A DNA stretch of 64,000 nucleotides. Source: Rapana venosa (Eukaryota > Mollusca > Gastropoda > Neogastropoda > Muricidae). Shown in pieces: positions 45,519-57,134 of the stretch; position 1 is the stretch's first letter; each line of letters starts with the position of its first letter. Position numbers and translations under genes: made by a program. The notes below the pieces were generated by a model. That model saw only the letters and a list, made by a program, of their open reading frames with translations. It was not told the origin of the DNA and did no database searches. The stretch spans positions 15,033,259 to 15,097,258 of the forward strand of contig CM054159.1 in assembly GCA_028751875.1 (NCBI GenBank), read 5' to 3'.

Positions 45519-45832
45519 ATAAAAAAAAAAAATTTAAAAAAAATTAAAAAAAAAAGTAAAAAAAGAAAAATAAAGAAAAAGTAAAAGGGGAAAAAGGGGG
45601 GGGGGAGGGGGGAAATTGGGGAAAAAAAGAATGGGGGGGGGCAAAAAAAAAAAAAAAAAAAAAATCGGAGGGGGGGTTTTGAAAGTAAAAAAAAAATATA
45701 AAAAAATAAGGGGGAAAAAAAATATTAAGAAAAAAAGGGAAAAAAAAAGAAAAAAAGGGGGGAAAAAAGAAAAAAAAAAAAATTTAAATTTTTTTTTTAA
45801 AAAAAAATTCTTTTTTTTTTTTGTGGATGTGG
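45158..45832. repeat. Poly-G and poly-A low-complexity sequence at the gap edge
   Basis: Long runs of G then A, some T, almost no other bases. It follows the gap directly and probably reflects unreliable consensus. Confidence 0.9.
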
Positions 45833-46112
45833 AGTGTGGGTGGGATAGTGTGGTGGGTGGTGTGTGTGTGTGGTGTGTGTTTGTGGTGTGTGGGGGTGTG
45901 GTGTGTCTAATCTGGAGAAAAATTACATACATTGAAAGAAAACCAGCAAAAAAATTAAACACGGAGATGATCACCCTTTTTTCACACACACAAAACAGAC
46001 ACACACAACACAAAAAACCACACACCAGACACACAACACACACAACACACACACAGACACACACACAAACACACACACACAAAACACACAACACAACACA
46101 CACACACACACG
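45833..46112. repeat. (GT)n tract, short spacer, (CA)n tract
   Basis: GT-rich 45833-45910 and CA-rich 45980-46110 are complementary, with about 70 unique bases between. Confidence 0.9.
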
Positions 46113-46264
46113 GGGCCCCGACAATCATTTAAGAGACAGCCAATCTAAATTCTGTTGATGCTAACCAAAGTTGAAAATCCGAAAAGAAAACGGATTTCTC
46201 TGAAGTTACAAAGTGCAGACCACCACAATACTGCTTTATTTGATTAGGGGTATGGAGGATCAAA

Positions 46265-46452
46265 TCAACAACAAACACACAACACAACACAACAAACACA
46301 CACACAAAAACACAACACATACACACACATACACACACACATACACGCACGCACGCATACGCACACACACATTACAACAGCGTGCCGAAAAGAGAATATG
46401 GAGAAGAGAACAGACAGGACAGACAGACAGACAGACAGACAGAGAGACAGAG
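46265..46452. repeat. CA, CGCA and (GACA)n tracts
   Basis: CACACA-rich to 46370 with GCACGCACGCATACGC, then GACAGACA at 46415-46450. Confidence 0.9.
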
Positions 46453-46499
46453 GATTTGCTGATTTTTTTTTTTTTATAGTGAGGATAATGGAAAGGATT

Positions 46500-46570
46500 T
46501 GATGATTCTTTTTTTATTCGAGGATAAAGGGATAAGACTTTTGTGCTTTTACATTCCCCCGTGGTAACGG
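46500..46570 (-). mobile_element. Short dispersed retro-tail motif, copy 3
   Basis: Plus text TTTTTTTATTCGAGGATAA then GGGATAAGACTTTTGTGCTT, TTACATTCCCCCG. It lies beside a (GACA)n tract, as the other copies lie beside GA tracts. Confidence 0.5.
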
Positions 46571-46674
46571 AAAAAAGCACTTATGGTTTTTTTTTTCTCT
46601 AGCCCTCGGGCAGCGTTTTGTACTTTTTATCGGTTCTACCAGCACAAATGACCCTTTTTTTTAAAAAAGCGAAA

Positions 46675-46790
46675 GAGGAGAGAGAGAAAAGAAAAGGAAA
46701 GAGGAAAAGGGGAGGAAAGGGGGAGAGAGAGAGAGATGAGGGGGGAGAGGGGGAGAGAAAGGGGGGGAGAGGAGAAAAGAGGAGAACCAA
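46675..46790. repeat. (GA)n-rich block
   Basis: Purine-only tract with GGGG and AAAA interruptions. Confidence 0.95.
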
Positions 46791-47928
46791 AAAAGGGGCA
46801 CAAAACCACACCACGTTCCCCCTAAACATCCTTTTTTTTTTGTTGTTTCTTTCTTTTCCTGCTGTTTTTTTTCCCCCCATTTTCTTATTTTTTCTTTTTT
46901 TTATGGGGAAGGGGGGGGATCGCGTTCAAATTTGCCCGTGAATATGAACTTTTTCGCTTTCGTTTTTATTCAAAATGTTTACCCCTGTCAACTACACACG
47001 AAAAGCCAAGGCCCCCTTTTTCTTGGTCCAAAAAACGCAGCTGCATAGGGTGGGTTTCGCTAACCCCGAGACAGTAGCCCCACAGGGAAAAAAGGCCTTG
47101 AAAACTTAAAAACTTTGCGAAGACCACAGAAGAAGCAGGAGGACGCAGGGTTTGACAAATTTTCTCCCGCTGTGACCTGGTTTTTTAGCCTTTCCCCCGA
47201 ACACAGGAAAATAGGAGCAAGACATCAACCCCTGCCCTCCCCAAAAAACTGAAGGGATGATTGATTCTTGGGGATTCCCGACAGCTTTTAAGTTTACCAA
47301 AAGATCTTTCTTTGTCAAAGTCTGGAATTTTATTGGTGAGTTTAAGATTGTTTGTTTGTGTGTGAGTTGTTGGTTTTTTTGTTGTAGTTCTGTTGTGATT
47401 TTTGTTGATTAAAAACTTTCTTTGGAGATACCAAATTTTTTTTTTGGAGTGAATGTTTTTTTTTGATTTTGTTTGTTGTTGTTATCATCGTTGTTTAAAG
47501 CATAAAATTTTTAAGATTTTACCCAAAGGGTTTATTTTTTTTTTATAGAGTCAATGTTTTGTTGGTTAGTTTGTTGTTTTCAATCCATAGTGTACAACTT
47601 GAACTTTTAAAATCCCAAGTTGGTTTGGTTTTTTTTTTTTTAAATAAAAAAATGTGGTGTTTTCTTGATTGTCTGTTGTTGTCACTGTTGCACCTAAAGC
47701 TTTATTTTTATTGGAAAATCAACCCAAAAGCACACATTTGTCTCATTTTGGAATCGCCGAAAAAAACAGTAAAGTTTAGTCCTTGGGGTAATGCATCTTT
47801 TTAGTCTTTTTTTTATCCTTTCGTCTTACCAGCGCAGGGCCGGAATGACTACTCTTCTGAAAGGGGTAATTGGGGGTTTTTTAAAAAAGGGGAATCCCTT
47901 TGGGGGGGGGCCGGACTTTTTTTGGGGG
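46791..47928. other. Unassigned T-rich spacer
   Basis: About 1.1 kb with many T-runs and TTG patches. No gene seen. Confidence 0.5.
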
Positions 47929-47931
47929 GGG

Positions 47932-47962
<31 letters not shown>

Positions 47963-48080
47963 GGTGATTTATTTTAATAAAACTCAGGGGGGAAAAATTA
48001 AATTGAACGAGTGCCTCAGTGGGTTTGGTGAACCCGGGCCCTTTCTTCGTGGCGCAACCCTCTAACCAATGGCTGACCCC
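47929..48080 (-). mobile_element. tRNA-like SINE head, minus strand
   Basis: On the minus strand GTCAGCCATTGGTTAGAGGG (48057-48076) fits an A box and GGGTTCACCAAACCC (48021-48035) a B box at the expected spacing. Further downstream on that strand are GAGTTTTATTAAAATAAATC and a poly-C run. The body is not long enough or clear enough to assign a family. Confidence 0.5.
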
Positions 48081-50129
48081 TTCCATTCAACCCCCTTTGA
48101 ATTCTGGGAAACTAAGATCACAAAAGAAAGTTTAACGTTGTTTCGGCGATATTTCTTAAATTTTATTCAAAGGTTTTTTAAATTTAAAACAAAATTAGGT
48201 CAATGCACCCCGCTTTTGCCACTTTTAGGCGTTGCCTGTAAAAAATTGCGTTTTTTGTGGGGTTGTTTTTTGAAATTGATAAAAATTTTAGGGGGGGAGG
48301 GGGGGGGGCAGGCTCCCGTGGTTTTGGCGATTTTACTTTCGAATCTTAGGGGTTTCATAAAAATGTTTTTGGCCCTTTGGGTTTTACCTTCCCACACGAA
48401 TTTTGGGTTTTTTCCTGAGCTTAAAATTTTTTCCCCCCCCTCGGGAAAAAAATGCGGTCTCTTTTTTTTTTTTTCTCGGGGAAAAGCTCGGAAATTCGAT
48501 TTGGGGGACATTTTTTGCATGGGAACCCTTTGTTGCACATTTATTAAAGGGAGTGCATTCTGACTTCAGGGGTGCTGTGTAAAAATCACCATTTTGCTTG
48601 TGTTTTTGGGATTGCCCTTACCATCCCTACCCCACGAATTCGCTATCTTTGAAAGAAAAAACTTTCAAGGGGTTTTTTCAGGGGGTTTCGTGCGTTCACG
48701 CATGGAAACAACCTTTTCCGGGGAGTGAAGTAGTTTTGGGTAAAAGGGAAAGGGTCCCATAACCTATGTGATCGTAGGGGGCGAGGCCTCTGGGATCAAC
48801 TTCTTTGGGCCAGGGATTTGAGGGTGGCGCTGATCTCCTCTCCCTCGCTTCTTTACCCTTCCCCGACCCCAAAGAGGCAGTTTCCAATTTAAAAGCTGGG
48901 GGGGAAATGGGGGAAAGGGACGGAGCCAAGGTGCGCAAAACCCGGTTTTAAACCACTTTTGTGGGGAAAAAACGCTGTGCTGCTTAAACCCTTTGGGTGG
49001 CCCCGGGAAAAGGTACCCTTGTTGAAACAGGGGATGTCCCTCAAAAAGGTAATGTGTGGCCCCGAACCCCGGGGCCCTCGTTTACAAGCGCTGCACTTGA
49101 AACCTTTGGGGGTTTTCCCCTCCCCCTTTTTGTCGTTGATTTTTACTTTTTGGGGGAAAAGTTTTACTGTTTGCTTGTTTTTTTGGGGGTTTTTCATGGT
49201 TTTGGCGCGTTCTTGGCCCGGGGGGGGCTCCCCCTTTTTCCCCGGAACATGAAAACGCCATTTCATGGTCTTTGGGACCCGATATTTCTTTAGTGTCTTT
49301 ACCCTTTCTTACCAGAGATCCATGGAGACGCCCTTCTGGTCTTTGGGCCCAGTTCTTTTACCAGTGATCTCACCCTTCTCAAAAAGAGATCATGGGAAAA
49401 TGCCACGGCACGATTTGGAGCGCATGACCCCGGAAAAATTGGCCCAAAATCCCTGACCCAGTAGAAGATGGGCAGATGATTTGGGGCTTTTGGGGGGGGG
49501 GGGGAGATTGGGGGAAAAAGCTTCACCGAATCCCCCTGAAGGGCAGACCTTGTGCCTCAATGCCCCCGGGTTGGTGGCCCCGGGTTTTAGAAACAAAAAC
49601 CCCCCCACGGGGGGCCGGGGGTTACCCTTTTTTCGGATTGAACCCAAAGCAAATAGGTTGGGGTTTGGGGGCTTTTTGGTTTCAGGGTGGCGTCATTATG
49701 ACCTTCCCTATCCGGGAAAAAAAATTTTGGGGGCTTGATGCGGGCAAGACATTTCCCCCCCTCCGAAATTTTCCGGGCATTTCCCCCAAACCCCGCTTCT
49801 TCTTTTTTCTTCTTTTTCTTTTTTTCCCTTCCCAAAAATCAGACAGCAACTTTCTGATGCCTGTCTAGGAGCGAAAAAATGCGCTGCAATGCCCCTTTCC
49901 CGCCTGCGAGTAGGCCCAGCGCATTTCCGGAAATTCGACGCGTTTCCCCGGCATGGGTGGGTTTCTCGTATCTTCTGCCTTGCACCCTTTTCCCCCCCCA
50001 AACTTTTTTTAAGCATTTTTTTTTCCTTCTGGGTCTTTTTCCCTTTTGCTCGGGTTCCTCAGAAGTCTGGCATTGGTTTTTGAAAGTTTTCCCTGGGGAT
50101 CGTATCTCGTTCTGGGGGGGGGGTCTCTC
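48081..50129. other. Unassigned region with homopolymer bias
   Basis: About 2 kb of T-run and G/C-run-rich text. Around 49264-49395 a segment with TGGTCTTTGGG recurs after about 68 bases, perhaps two to three copies of a short tandem repeat. Open frames of up to 130 codons show no recognisable domain. Confidence 0.45.
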
Positions 50130-50300
50130 AAAAGTTTTTTATCCAAAGCAAACAAGAGCAAGCTTTAACGCTCAAAAAACAAGCACAAAGCATCAAAAGC
50201 TTGCATCCAAAGGATTTTAGAGCTTGCCCTTAACACAAAAAGCTTGCATCAGGCCGCATAAAGCATCAAGGCTTGCCTTTCACAACAGTTAGCATAAAAA
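50130..50300. repeat. Short degenerate repeat with AAAGCTTGCATC
   Basis: AAGCTTGC-type units recur about seven times with irregular spacing. They may be a diverged edge of the following minisatellite. Confidence 0.65.
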
Positions 50301-50349
50301 GGGCCGATTTTAAAGATAAGAGCTGAAAAACGCCAATGCATTTCCAATA

Positions 50350-51592
50350 GTTCGTGTTGAAGCGTATCAAGCGCAACATCGGCGGAGCAGAAATTTAAAC
50401 GCAACCAACGTTTTTGGCGTAAAAAACCGTCGCAACTTTGTGGCCAAGCGCAACATCTTTTTGGAGCATTGCGGTTTTCGGGGCAGTATGAAGAGCAACA
50501 TCATGGTCGGAGCGGGTTTTCAAACGCAACTTGTCGCTGAAAAAAGGGATCAAGCGCCCAAAAACGTCGTGGGAGCAGCATCAAGCGCAACCCTCGTCGT
50601 CGGAGCAGCACTGCATTTAAGCGCAAAAATTTGTGTCGGGGGCAGTATAAGGCAACTTTGTCGGGAAAAATCGTGGCCGGAAACCGTTTCAAACAACTCT
50701 TTTAAAAAATCGTCGTCGGGCAGCAACAAGAACAAAAACGTCGGGCCCGGGGCAGTTTAAAGTTTCAAAATTGTCGTGGAAACGTATCAAGCGCAAAAAT
50801 CGTCGCAAATCGTGGAGCGTAGGGGAAGCGCAACATTTGTTTGGAGGGATCGTCGTGGGCCCGTATCAAAAAAACATCGTGCGACATCTCGGGGCAGTAG
50901 CAAAAACGCAACCCTGTCGGAGCATCGTCGTGGAGGGGGGGGCATCAAGAGCAAAATCGTCGGAGCAGTATCAAAAGCAAAAATCGTTTGCAAAAAATTT
51001 GTCGGTGCGTTTCAAGAGCAACAAAATTTGTCGTAGGGGCCATCATCAGGAACAACGTGCCAGAGCAGTTATCAAGGCAACACAGGAGAAACATCGTCGT
51101 CGGAGCAGCTAAAAGGGAAAAACATCGTCCCTGGGGGCAGCATCAAAAACAAAAATCGTGGGGGAAGGGAGCATCAAGAACAACATTTTTGTCGGGCGCA
51201 AACAAAAACAAAAATGTTTCGGGACATTTAAGAACAACATCGTCGTCGGAGGGAGCCCCAACATCGGGCGTCGGGGCAGTTTCAAGAAAAAAACATCGTC
51301 GTCCCGGGGCGGGATCAGGGAAAAAAATTTGTCGTGGAACAGTTTCAAGGAAACTTAAACGGGCGTCGGGCAGTATCAAGAACAAAATCGTTGTCGGGAG
51401 CAGTATCAAGAACATCGCTGTTGGGCAGTATCAAGGAAAACATCGTGCAGCGTATCAAGACAAAAATCGCTGGGCGCCAAGGGAACACGTTTTCGGAGCA
51501 GCATCAAGAGCAAAATGTTGCGGGGGCAGCATAAAAAGCAACATCGTCGGGCGCATCAAGCAAACATCGTTCTGGAGCGTATCCACAACTCA
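50350..51592. repeat. 29-30-bp imperfect minisatellite, roughly 42 copies
   Basis: The unit carries GAGCAGTATCAAG, AGCAACATC and GTCGTCG. Good copies are 29-30 bases long, with many shortened to 22-27. The plus strand stays open for up to 217 codons (50988-51641). However, the translation passes through all three phases of the unit, as VSRATK, HQKQKS and NIVVGA types, so there is no constant protein repeat. Many units show run-extension errors such as GGGGG for GGAG. Confidence 0.9.
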
Positions 51593-51639
51593 AAAAAGTA
51601 AGTACACACACCCTTTATTTTTTGGGTTCCCCTGGGTTT

Positions 51640-53754
51640 GAGGGGTTTTAAGGGTTTTCTCTCCCAAGGGGAGATGTTTGTGCAAAAAGGCCCCCCCCCC
51701 CCCCCCCCCCCCCCCCCTAACCTTTAAGGGGCTGCCCTTTTGACTTTTGGGGGGGATTGTCTAAACACACCAGGGGTGTTTTCATTATTTTTTTTTAATT
51801 ATATTATTTTAATCCTTTTCCAAAACGCAAAAAAGGCAATTTGTCCCCGAGAAAAGAAAAATCGCCCCCAAAAACCCCAAACCCAAAGTTTCGGCAAACG
51901 GGACAACCCTCTTTGGGGTTTCCCGGACCCTTCCCAAACCCCCACCCAAATTTAAAAAAACCCCCCCCGGGGCCCCAAAAAACCCTTTTGGTTTTTTTAA
52001 AAACCCCCCCGGGGGGGTTTTTCATTTCCGCCAAAAAGTTTTAATAGAAACAAAGCCTTTTTTTAAAAAAAATTTGTGGGGGGGGGGGGGTAAAAAATTT
52101 GGGGGGTTTTTCAAAAATTTTTGGGGGATTTTAATCCACCGTTTTTTCCCCAAAAATTTGGGAGGGGAACCTTTTGTTTAAAAAAATTTGAAAAAAAAAA
52201 AAACAAACCTTTTGAATCCAGAAAAGGGGGTGGCGTTTTTCTTATTTTTTTTTCCAAACCCCAATTCCCCCAAAACATAGCCCCCCCCCCCCCCCCCCGG
52301 GGGGTTCCCTTTTTTGGGGCCCCCCCCCTGTTAAAAACCCCCCCCCCTTTTTTTTTTTTTTTTAATTTTTTTTGAAAAGGGGCCCAAAACCCCTTTTTTG
52401 GGGGGGGGGGGGAACCCCCCCCCCCCAAAAAAAAAGGGATTGTTTTTCCCCCCCCCCCCCCAAAAAACTTTTTTTTTTTCCCCTTAAAACCCAAGGGGGA
52501 AATTTTTAAATTTTTTTAAAAAAAAAACTATTTTTTTCCAAAAAATGAAATTCTAATTTAAGGGGGCCGGGGGGGGGGGGGGGGGGTTTTTTTAAACGAA
52601 TGATATTTTGGGGAAAAAAAAAAAACAAAAAAATTTCCCCCCCCTAAAAAATGGTTTTTCCTTTTGGGTTTTTCATAAACCCCCCAAAAAAAAAAATTTT
52701 TTTTAAAAAACCCCCCCCCCCTTTTTAAAGATTTTTTATTTTTTTAAAAAATTTTTTTTAAACCAAAACCCCCCTTTTAAAAAAAACTAACAAAAAAATT
52801 TTTTTTGGGGGTTTTAAAAGGTTTTCCCAAACCCAAAAAAATTTTTCTTTTTTAAAAACTTAACCTAAATTCCCCTTTTCACCCCCTTTTATTTTTAAAA
52901 TTTTTCCTTTTTTCCCCCAAAACCCCCTTCAAAAACGGTTAACTTTCTAATTTTTAAAATTAAAAAAAAAATTTAAAAAAAAACCCCCGGGCTAAATTTT
53001 TTGAAATTTTAAAAGCTTACAAAAACTTTTTTCCCATAACCCCCCCTTAAAAATTCAAAACCCCCCCCAAAACCCCCCGGGCCCCAAAAAATTGATTAAA
53101 AAAACCCAAACCAAAAGGATTAAACTTTTTAATTTTGGCCCCTTTTTTTTTTCCCCCCCCTTTACCCGGGAAGGGCCCAGGGGCCCCCTTAAAATTTTTT
53201 TTCTGTTTTGAAAGATTTTTTGGGGGGAAAATTTTTTCCCCAAAGGTTTTTCCCCGGTTTTAAAAACCCCAAAAAAATTTTTTTGGGGGGAAAAAGGGCC
53301 CCTTTTTTCCCCCAATCCCGGGAAAAACCCCAACACCCCACCAACCCAAAAAAGGCCCCCCCGGGAAATTTCCCCCCCCGGACACTTAAAAAATTTGTTT
53401 AAACCCATTCAAAAAAAACCCCCGGGGGATCCCCTTTTTCCCCCCGACATTTTTTATGGAAAAAAAATTTTTCCCCCCGGGCAATTTTTTCGGGCCCCCG
53501 AATTACAAATCGGGGGTTTAAAAAACCCCCGGGGAGGGGGGCCCCAAAAAGGTTTTGGGCAAAAGGGGAATTTTCCCCCCCCCCTTTTTTTTCCCCCCCA
53601 AACCGGAAATTTTAATTTTTGTTTTTTTTTCCCCAAAAAAAACAATTCGAGGCCCTTTCCCCCCCCAAAAACCCCCTACCCCAAAATCAATTTACCCAAA
53701 AATTTTCCCCCCCCCCAAAAAAATTTTTTCCCCCCCCCCCCCCCCCCCCCCCTT

Positions 53755-53842
<88 letters not shown>

Positions 53843-54235
53843 CGGGGGCCTTTTCCGGTTCAAAAAGGGGGGGGGGGGGGGGGCCCCCCCAAAAAATTTT
53901 GGGAAAGGGTAAATTTCCCCCTTAACAGGGAAAAAAACCCCCCTTTTTGGGGTTTTTTTTTTTTTTTTGGGAAAAATTTTTTTTGGGCCCGGGGGCCCCC
54001 TTTTTTTAGGTTTTATTTTTAAGTTTAAAGGGGGGGGGCCCAAATGGGGTTTTTGGGGGAAAATTTTCGAAGGTTTTTTTCCCCCCCCCCTTTAACCCCT
54101 AATGTTTTTTTTTTAAAAGGTTTGGGTTTTTTTCCAAATTTTTTTAAATTTTTCCAAACCGGGGTTTTAAATTTTTTAATTCCCCATTAAAAAATAAAAA
54201 CCAAACTATTTCTTAAAACCGGATTCTTTAATATT
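51640..54235. other. Homopolymer-run sequence, probable consensus artefact
   Basis: Nearly every base lies in a run of two or more, in the style TTTTCCCCAAAAATTTGGGG, over 2.6 kb. C-runs occur at 51690-51718 and elsewhere. Open frames rich in Pro, Lys, Phe and Gly follow from this. No biological feature can be called here. Confidence 0.8.
53730..53839. repeat. Poly-C, 23 plus 84 bases
   Basis: C-runs at 53730-53752 and 53756-53839 separated by TTT. This is the longest homopolymer in the window. The proline-only open frame over it is an artefact. Confidence 0.95.
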
Positions 54236-55689
54236 GACTCGGTCCCATCACGGCTCTTCCCACCCATAACCACTGCACTCACGACGCACACTCGCCGCCC
54301 CCACAATCACCTACCCCTCAACTCCCCAACCCCCCCACCCCATACTATAGTCACCTTACCCCAACATTTCTCCCCCCACCCCCCCCCCCCCAAACATTCT
54401 TCCCCCACATTCCCACCCACCCTCCCCCCACCCCCCCCTTACATACCACCCACCCCGTGCTTCCCACACCCCACAATCCCAATACTCGTCCCCTGGAACG
54501 GGGTTTTGTGCTGCCCCCCATCATCCCCATGGTATACGGCCCGTAGTGTTTATAGCGTAGAGAGCAAGCATGTGATTCCCGTCACCCAATATGAGTCCAA
54601 TGTAGATCTAAAACGGCCCTACGACTCATAATCACCCCAGCTCGCATCGAGATACCAATACTCGTCTCCGCTCCTCTAATTATAACCCGGTTGCCGCATG
54701 AGGGCGGCCCCCCCCTTTTGGGAGTATCGAAGACCAGTGGATGACCTAGTTTGACCCATACTACATGCCCGAACATGTTATGATCTCCCCTGTCCTGTTT
54801 TATAGTCTTACCCCCAACCCAGCCACCCCCCCTCTATAGGACCAAACTTTTGTACACGTGAGGTTCACGACCGTGGAACAGTTCCGCCGCATTCTATTTT
54901 CCTAGATGCTGTCATCTGGCGGAAGGATCGTAGTGGTATGTGTGGAGACTGGACGCCACGCCATAGAGCCTTCGCTTTGTTCACATACTTCCCCGCAAGG
55001 TCCCCTTTCTTGGGAGTGCCGAATCCCCCGTAACGGTGCATGTGCCTATCTCAATGTGTCAGTCCCTGTGTGCTCGCTATCGGATTCTGTTCTATTGTTG
55101 CGAGAGTGGAGTTGCGAGTTGCATCTTAGTACTTATCTGCAATTACACTGAGTTGACGACCTCCCAGGTTATCTCAGACCGTGACAATCGGCATCTCACG
55201 TTAGACTGATGCCACAGAAGAGGCAAACTCCTATAACTCCATCACCCAAAACTACAGCCGGCCGTCCTACCTGCCTCCAGTGTTCTCTCTCGACACACAC
55301 CGCTGCCATGAACTGACGATTATAGACGCCTCAAACGCTCACTCACTCGCAACACCACCCAGTCGTTGTCACTCACCACCACTCACGTGTCAACTACCCA
55401 GTATCCAGCCTCACTATCTGACGCTTCGCTTGTTAAACTCCCCTCTATTTGTACCCTCCTCTCACGCCCGATCCAGAACACACGGATATATCCCCTTGCC
55501 TGTCTCTCTCTTCATCGCCATCGTATCAGAATTGAGGTCGAGCACTCTGAAAAAATGTAGCGAATACCCCCATGCATATACTAGGGAATTAATGATTCAC
55601 GTGTGCATTTCTGAGATCAAGTCTCTCGGTTTAAAAACCCCAAAACCTTTCATATCGAGGATAATGGCATAACTCTTCACGTGGCGTTT
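54236..55689. other. Unassigned block of balanced composition
   Basis: About 1.45 kb. After a C-rich start (54240-54480) the text becomes balanced, CpG-containing and nearly free of long runs, unlike both flanks. Open frames of 64-130 codons occur on both strands without recognisable domains. A retro-tail-like TATCGAGGATAATGGC occurs at 55653-55668. Confidence 0.45.
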
Positions 55690-55700
55690 TACATTCCAGT
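55648..55700 (-). mobile_element. Short dispersed retro-tail motif, copy 4
   Basis: TATCGAGGATAATGGCATAA, then CTCTTCACGTGGCGTTTTAC and ATTCCAG, parallels copies at 11703, 33326 and 46500. Confidence 0.45.
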
Positions 55701-55789
55701 TCATGTGTGTGTTTTTTTGGTTATGGGTTGGTGAAATGTTTCCACGGGGTCATCTATTCCAAACAGGCGCCAATGGCCTTTACTTTCGA

Positions 55790-56005
55790 AAAGGCTGAAA
55801 TTGAATTTAACCGTTAGCGCAAGACTTTCTGCGTGCGTCAACACACGGGCCTCGATTTATTGGGTCTTGTCGGAAGGATTTATGGGGAGAGTGGAGGTCT
55901 GCACTGATGTTATCTCCAGAGAAAGAATCCCATTGAACGGGATTCAGCTAGGATTCATCAGATTGCGTGCGCCATTGTTTAAAACTCACTTAGGCTATCC
56001 CGTCC
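55790..56005 (-). mobile_element. tRNA-derived SINE, family B, copy 1
   Basis: Minus strand, 5' to 3': GGGATAGCCTAAGTGAGTTT (A-box-like), GAATCCCGTTCAATGGGATT, CTCTGGAGATAACATCAG, GTGCAGACCTCC, then CGTGTGTTGACGCACGCAGA. The copy at 59400-59600 shares the head, the CTCTGGAGTTAACATCA block and the following C-rich text. The order matches a gastropod SINE type I recall, related to the element at 5513, which also has a 'cccag-tca-tgcagac' block. The 3' end is not clear. Confidence 0.7.
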
Positions 56006-56640
56006 TCCCCCCCCCCTGACCCCCCCCGTCCCCCCTCTTTAGGAACCATGAATGTGCTCAAATGGTAGTTTTCTTTGTGGGGTGGGGATGGGGGGGGGTT
56101 GTTCCGATAGCATTGATACATTTTGAAGTGATTGAATCGATATATTTGATCATGTAATCTGTGCGGATTGCTAAGGTTGGCTGTTGTTGATGCTGTTTTC
56201 AGGGGTTCTGGTGCCGAACCAAAGTACCAACAGCGCAACGGCCTGAAGTGACCAGTTCCAGACTACAGTTAACGGTCAAGAGGATGAGGACATAGATTGG
56301 TTCGGTTGGATTAAAAAGAAAATGAATCGAAATTTGGTTTGCTTCTCAAAAGATCTTGTTGTCTTCATTACGTCTTGCGGGACTAGCAAACATGTTTGAT
56401 TTCTCAGCAGAATCAAAACTAAACTATTTGGAAAATCCTTCATGATAATCTATCCCTTCGAAATGCTATATATTTGATTTCCTTCTTCCTCAAAAGCTCA
56501 GACAGCAACTACTTTGTCATATGACAATATGCGTTGTGCAGACTGTCATGCGCATGTTAATCGGGTCCCGCACATCCCACTTCAGCCTGGTGAAGAGACT
56601 GTTCATATTTTAAGCCTTTGGGTAAAAACAGTTGGCATCA
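56006..56640. other. Unassigned spacer
   Basis: Unique-looking sequence, with C/T and G runs near 56010-56100. No gene seen. Confidence 0.5.
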
Positions 56641-56875
56641 CGGGGGAGGCGGGGGGCGGGGAGCGGGGGGGGGGGGGGGTGGTCGCGGGTGGGCCCCAAC
56701 CCCCGAGGGGGGGGGCCCCCCCCCCCCCCCGCCCCCGGGGGGGGTGCGTCCCCCGGGCCCCCCCCCCCCCCCCCTCCCCCCCCCCCCTCCCCCCCCCACC
56801 TCATTCCATCACACCCTCTATCACCCCCCCCCCCCCCGGGGGGCCCGGTGAGACACCCCCCCACCAACACACCCC
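56641..56875. repeat. G-run and C-run block
   Basis: G-runs to 56715, then C-runs to 56850. The two halves are complementary. Pro/Gly/Arg-rich frames over it are artefacts. Confidence 0.9.
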
Positions 56876-57134
56876 AATCGAATGACTCATGAATAAGGAC
56901 TGTGAGATTGACTTGAAAAGATATGAACAGTGTACATCTCACGCAAGCTGAGGGGACGTTGGATTTATGCGGTGAACCCCCTCAAAAACTTCCTCAATTG
57001 TAGCCCTTCGCCCCCGCCAAAGATAAAAATAACACCTCTCCCTACCCACCACACATCACACACAACCAAAGACGACCAACCCCCCTCCCCCCCCCGAACC
57101 CCCCCACCCTCCGTCCCCCCCGACGGGGACACTG
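56876..57134. other. Unassigned, C-rich toward the right
   Basis: Unique at first, C-rich from about 57070. No gene seen. Confidence 0.5.

Noticed and set aside
53395..53925. Proline-rich 176-codon frame
   Set aside because: It is poly-C in a stretch of doubtful consensus.
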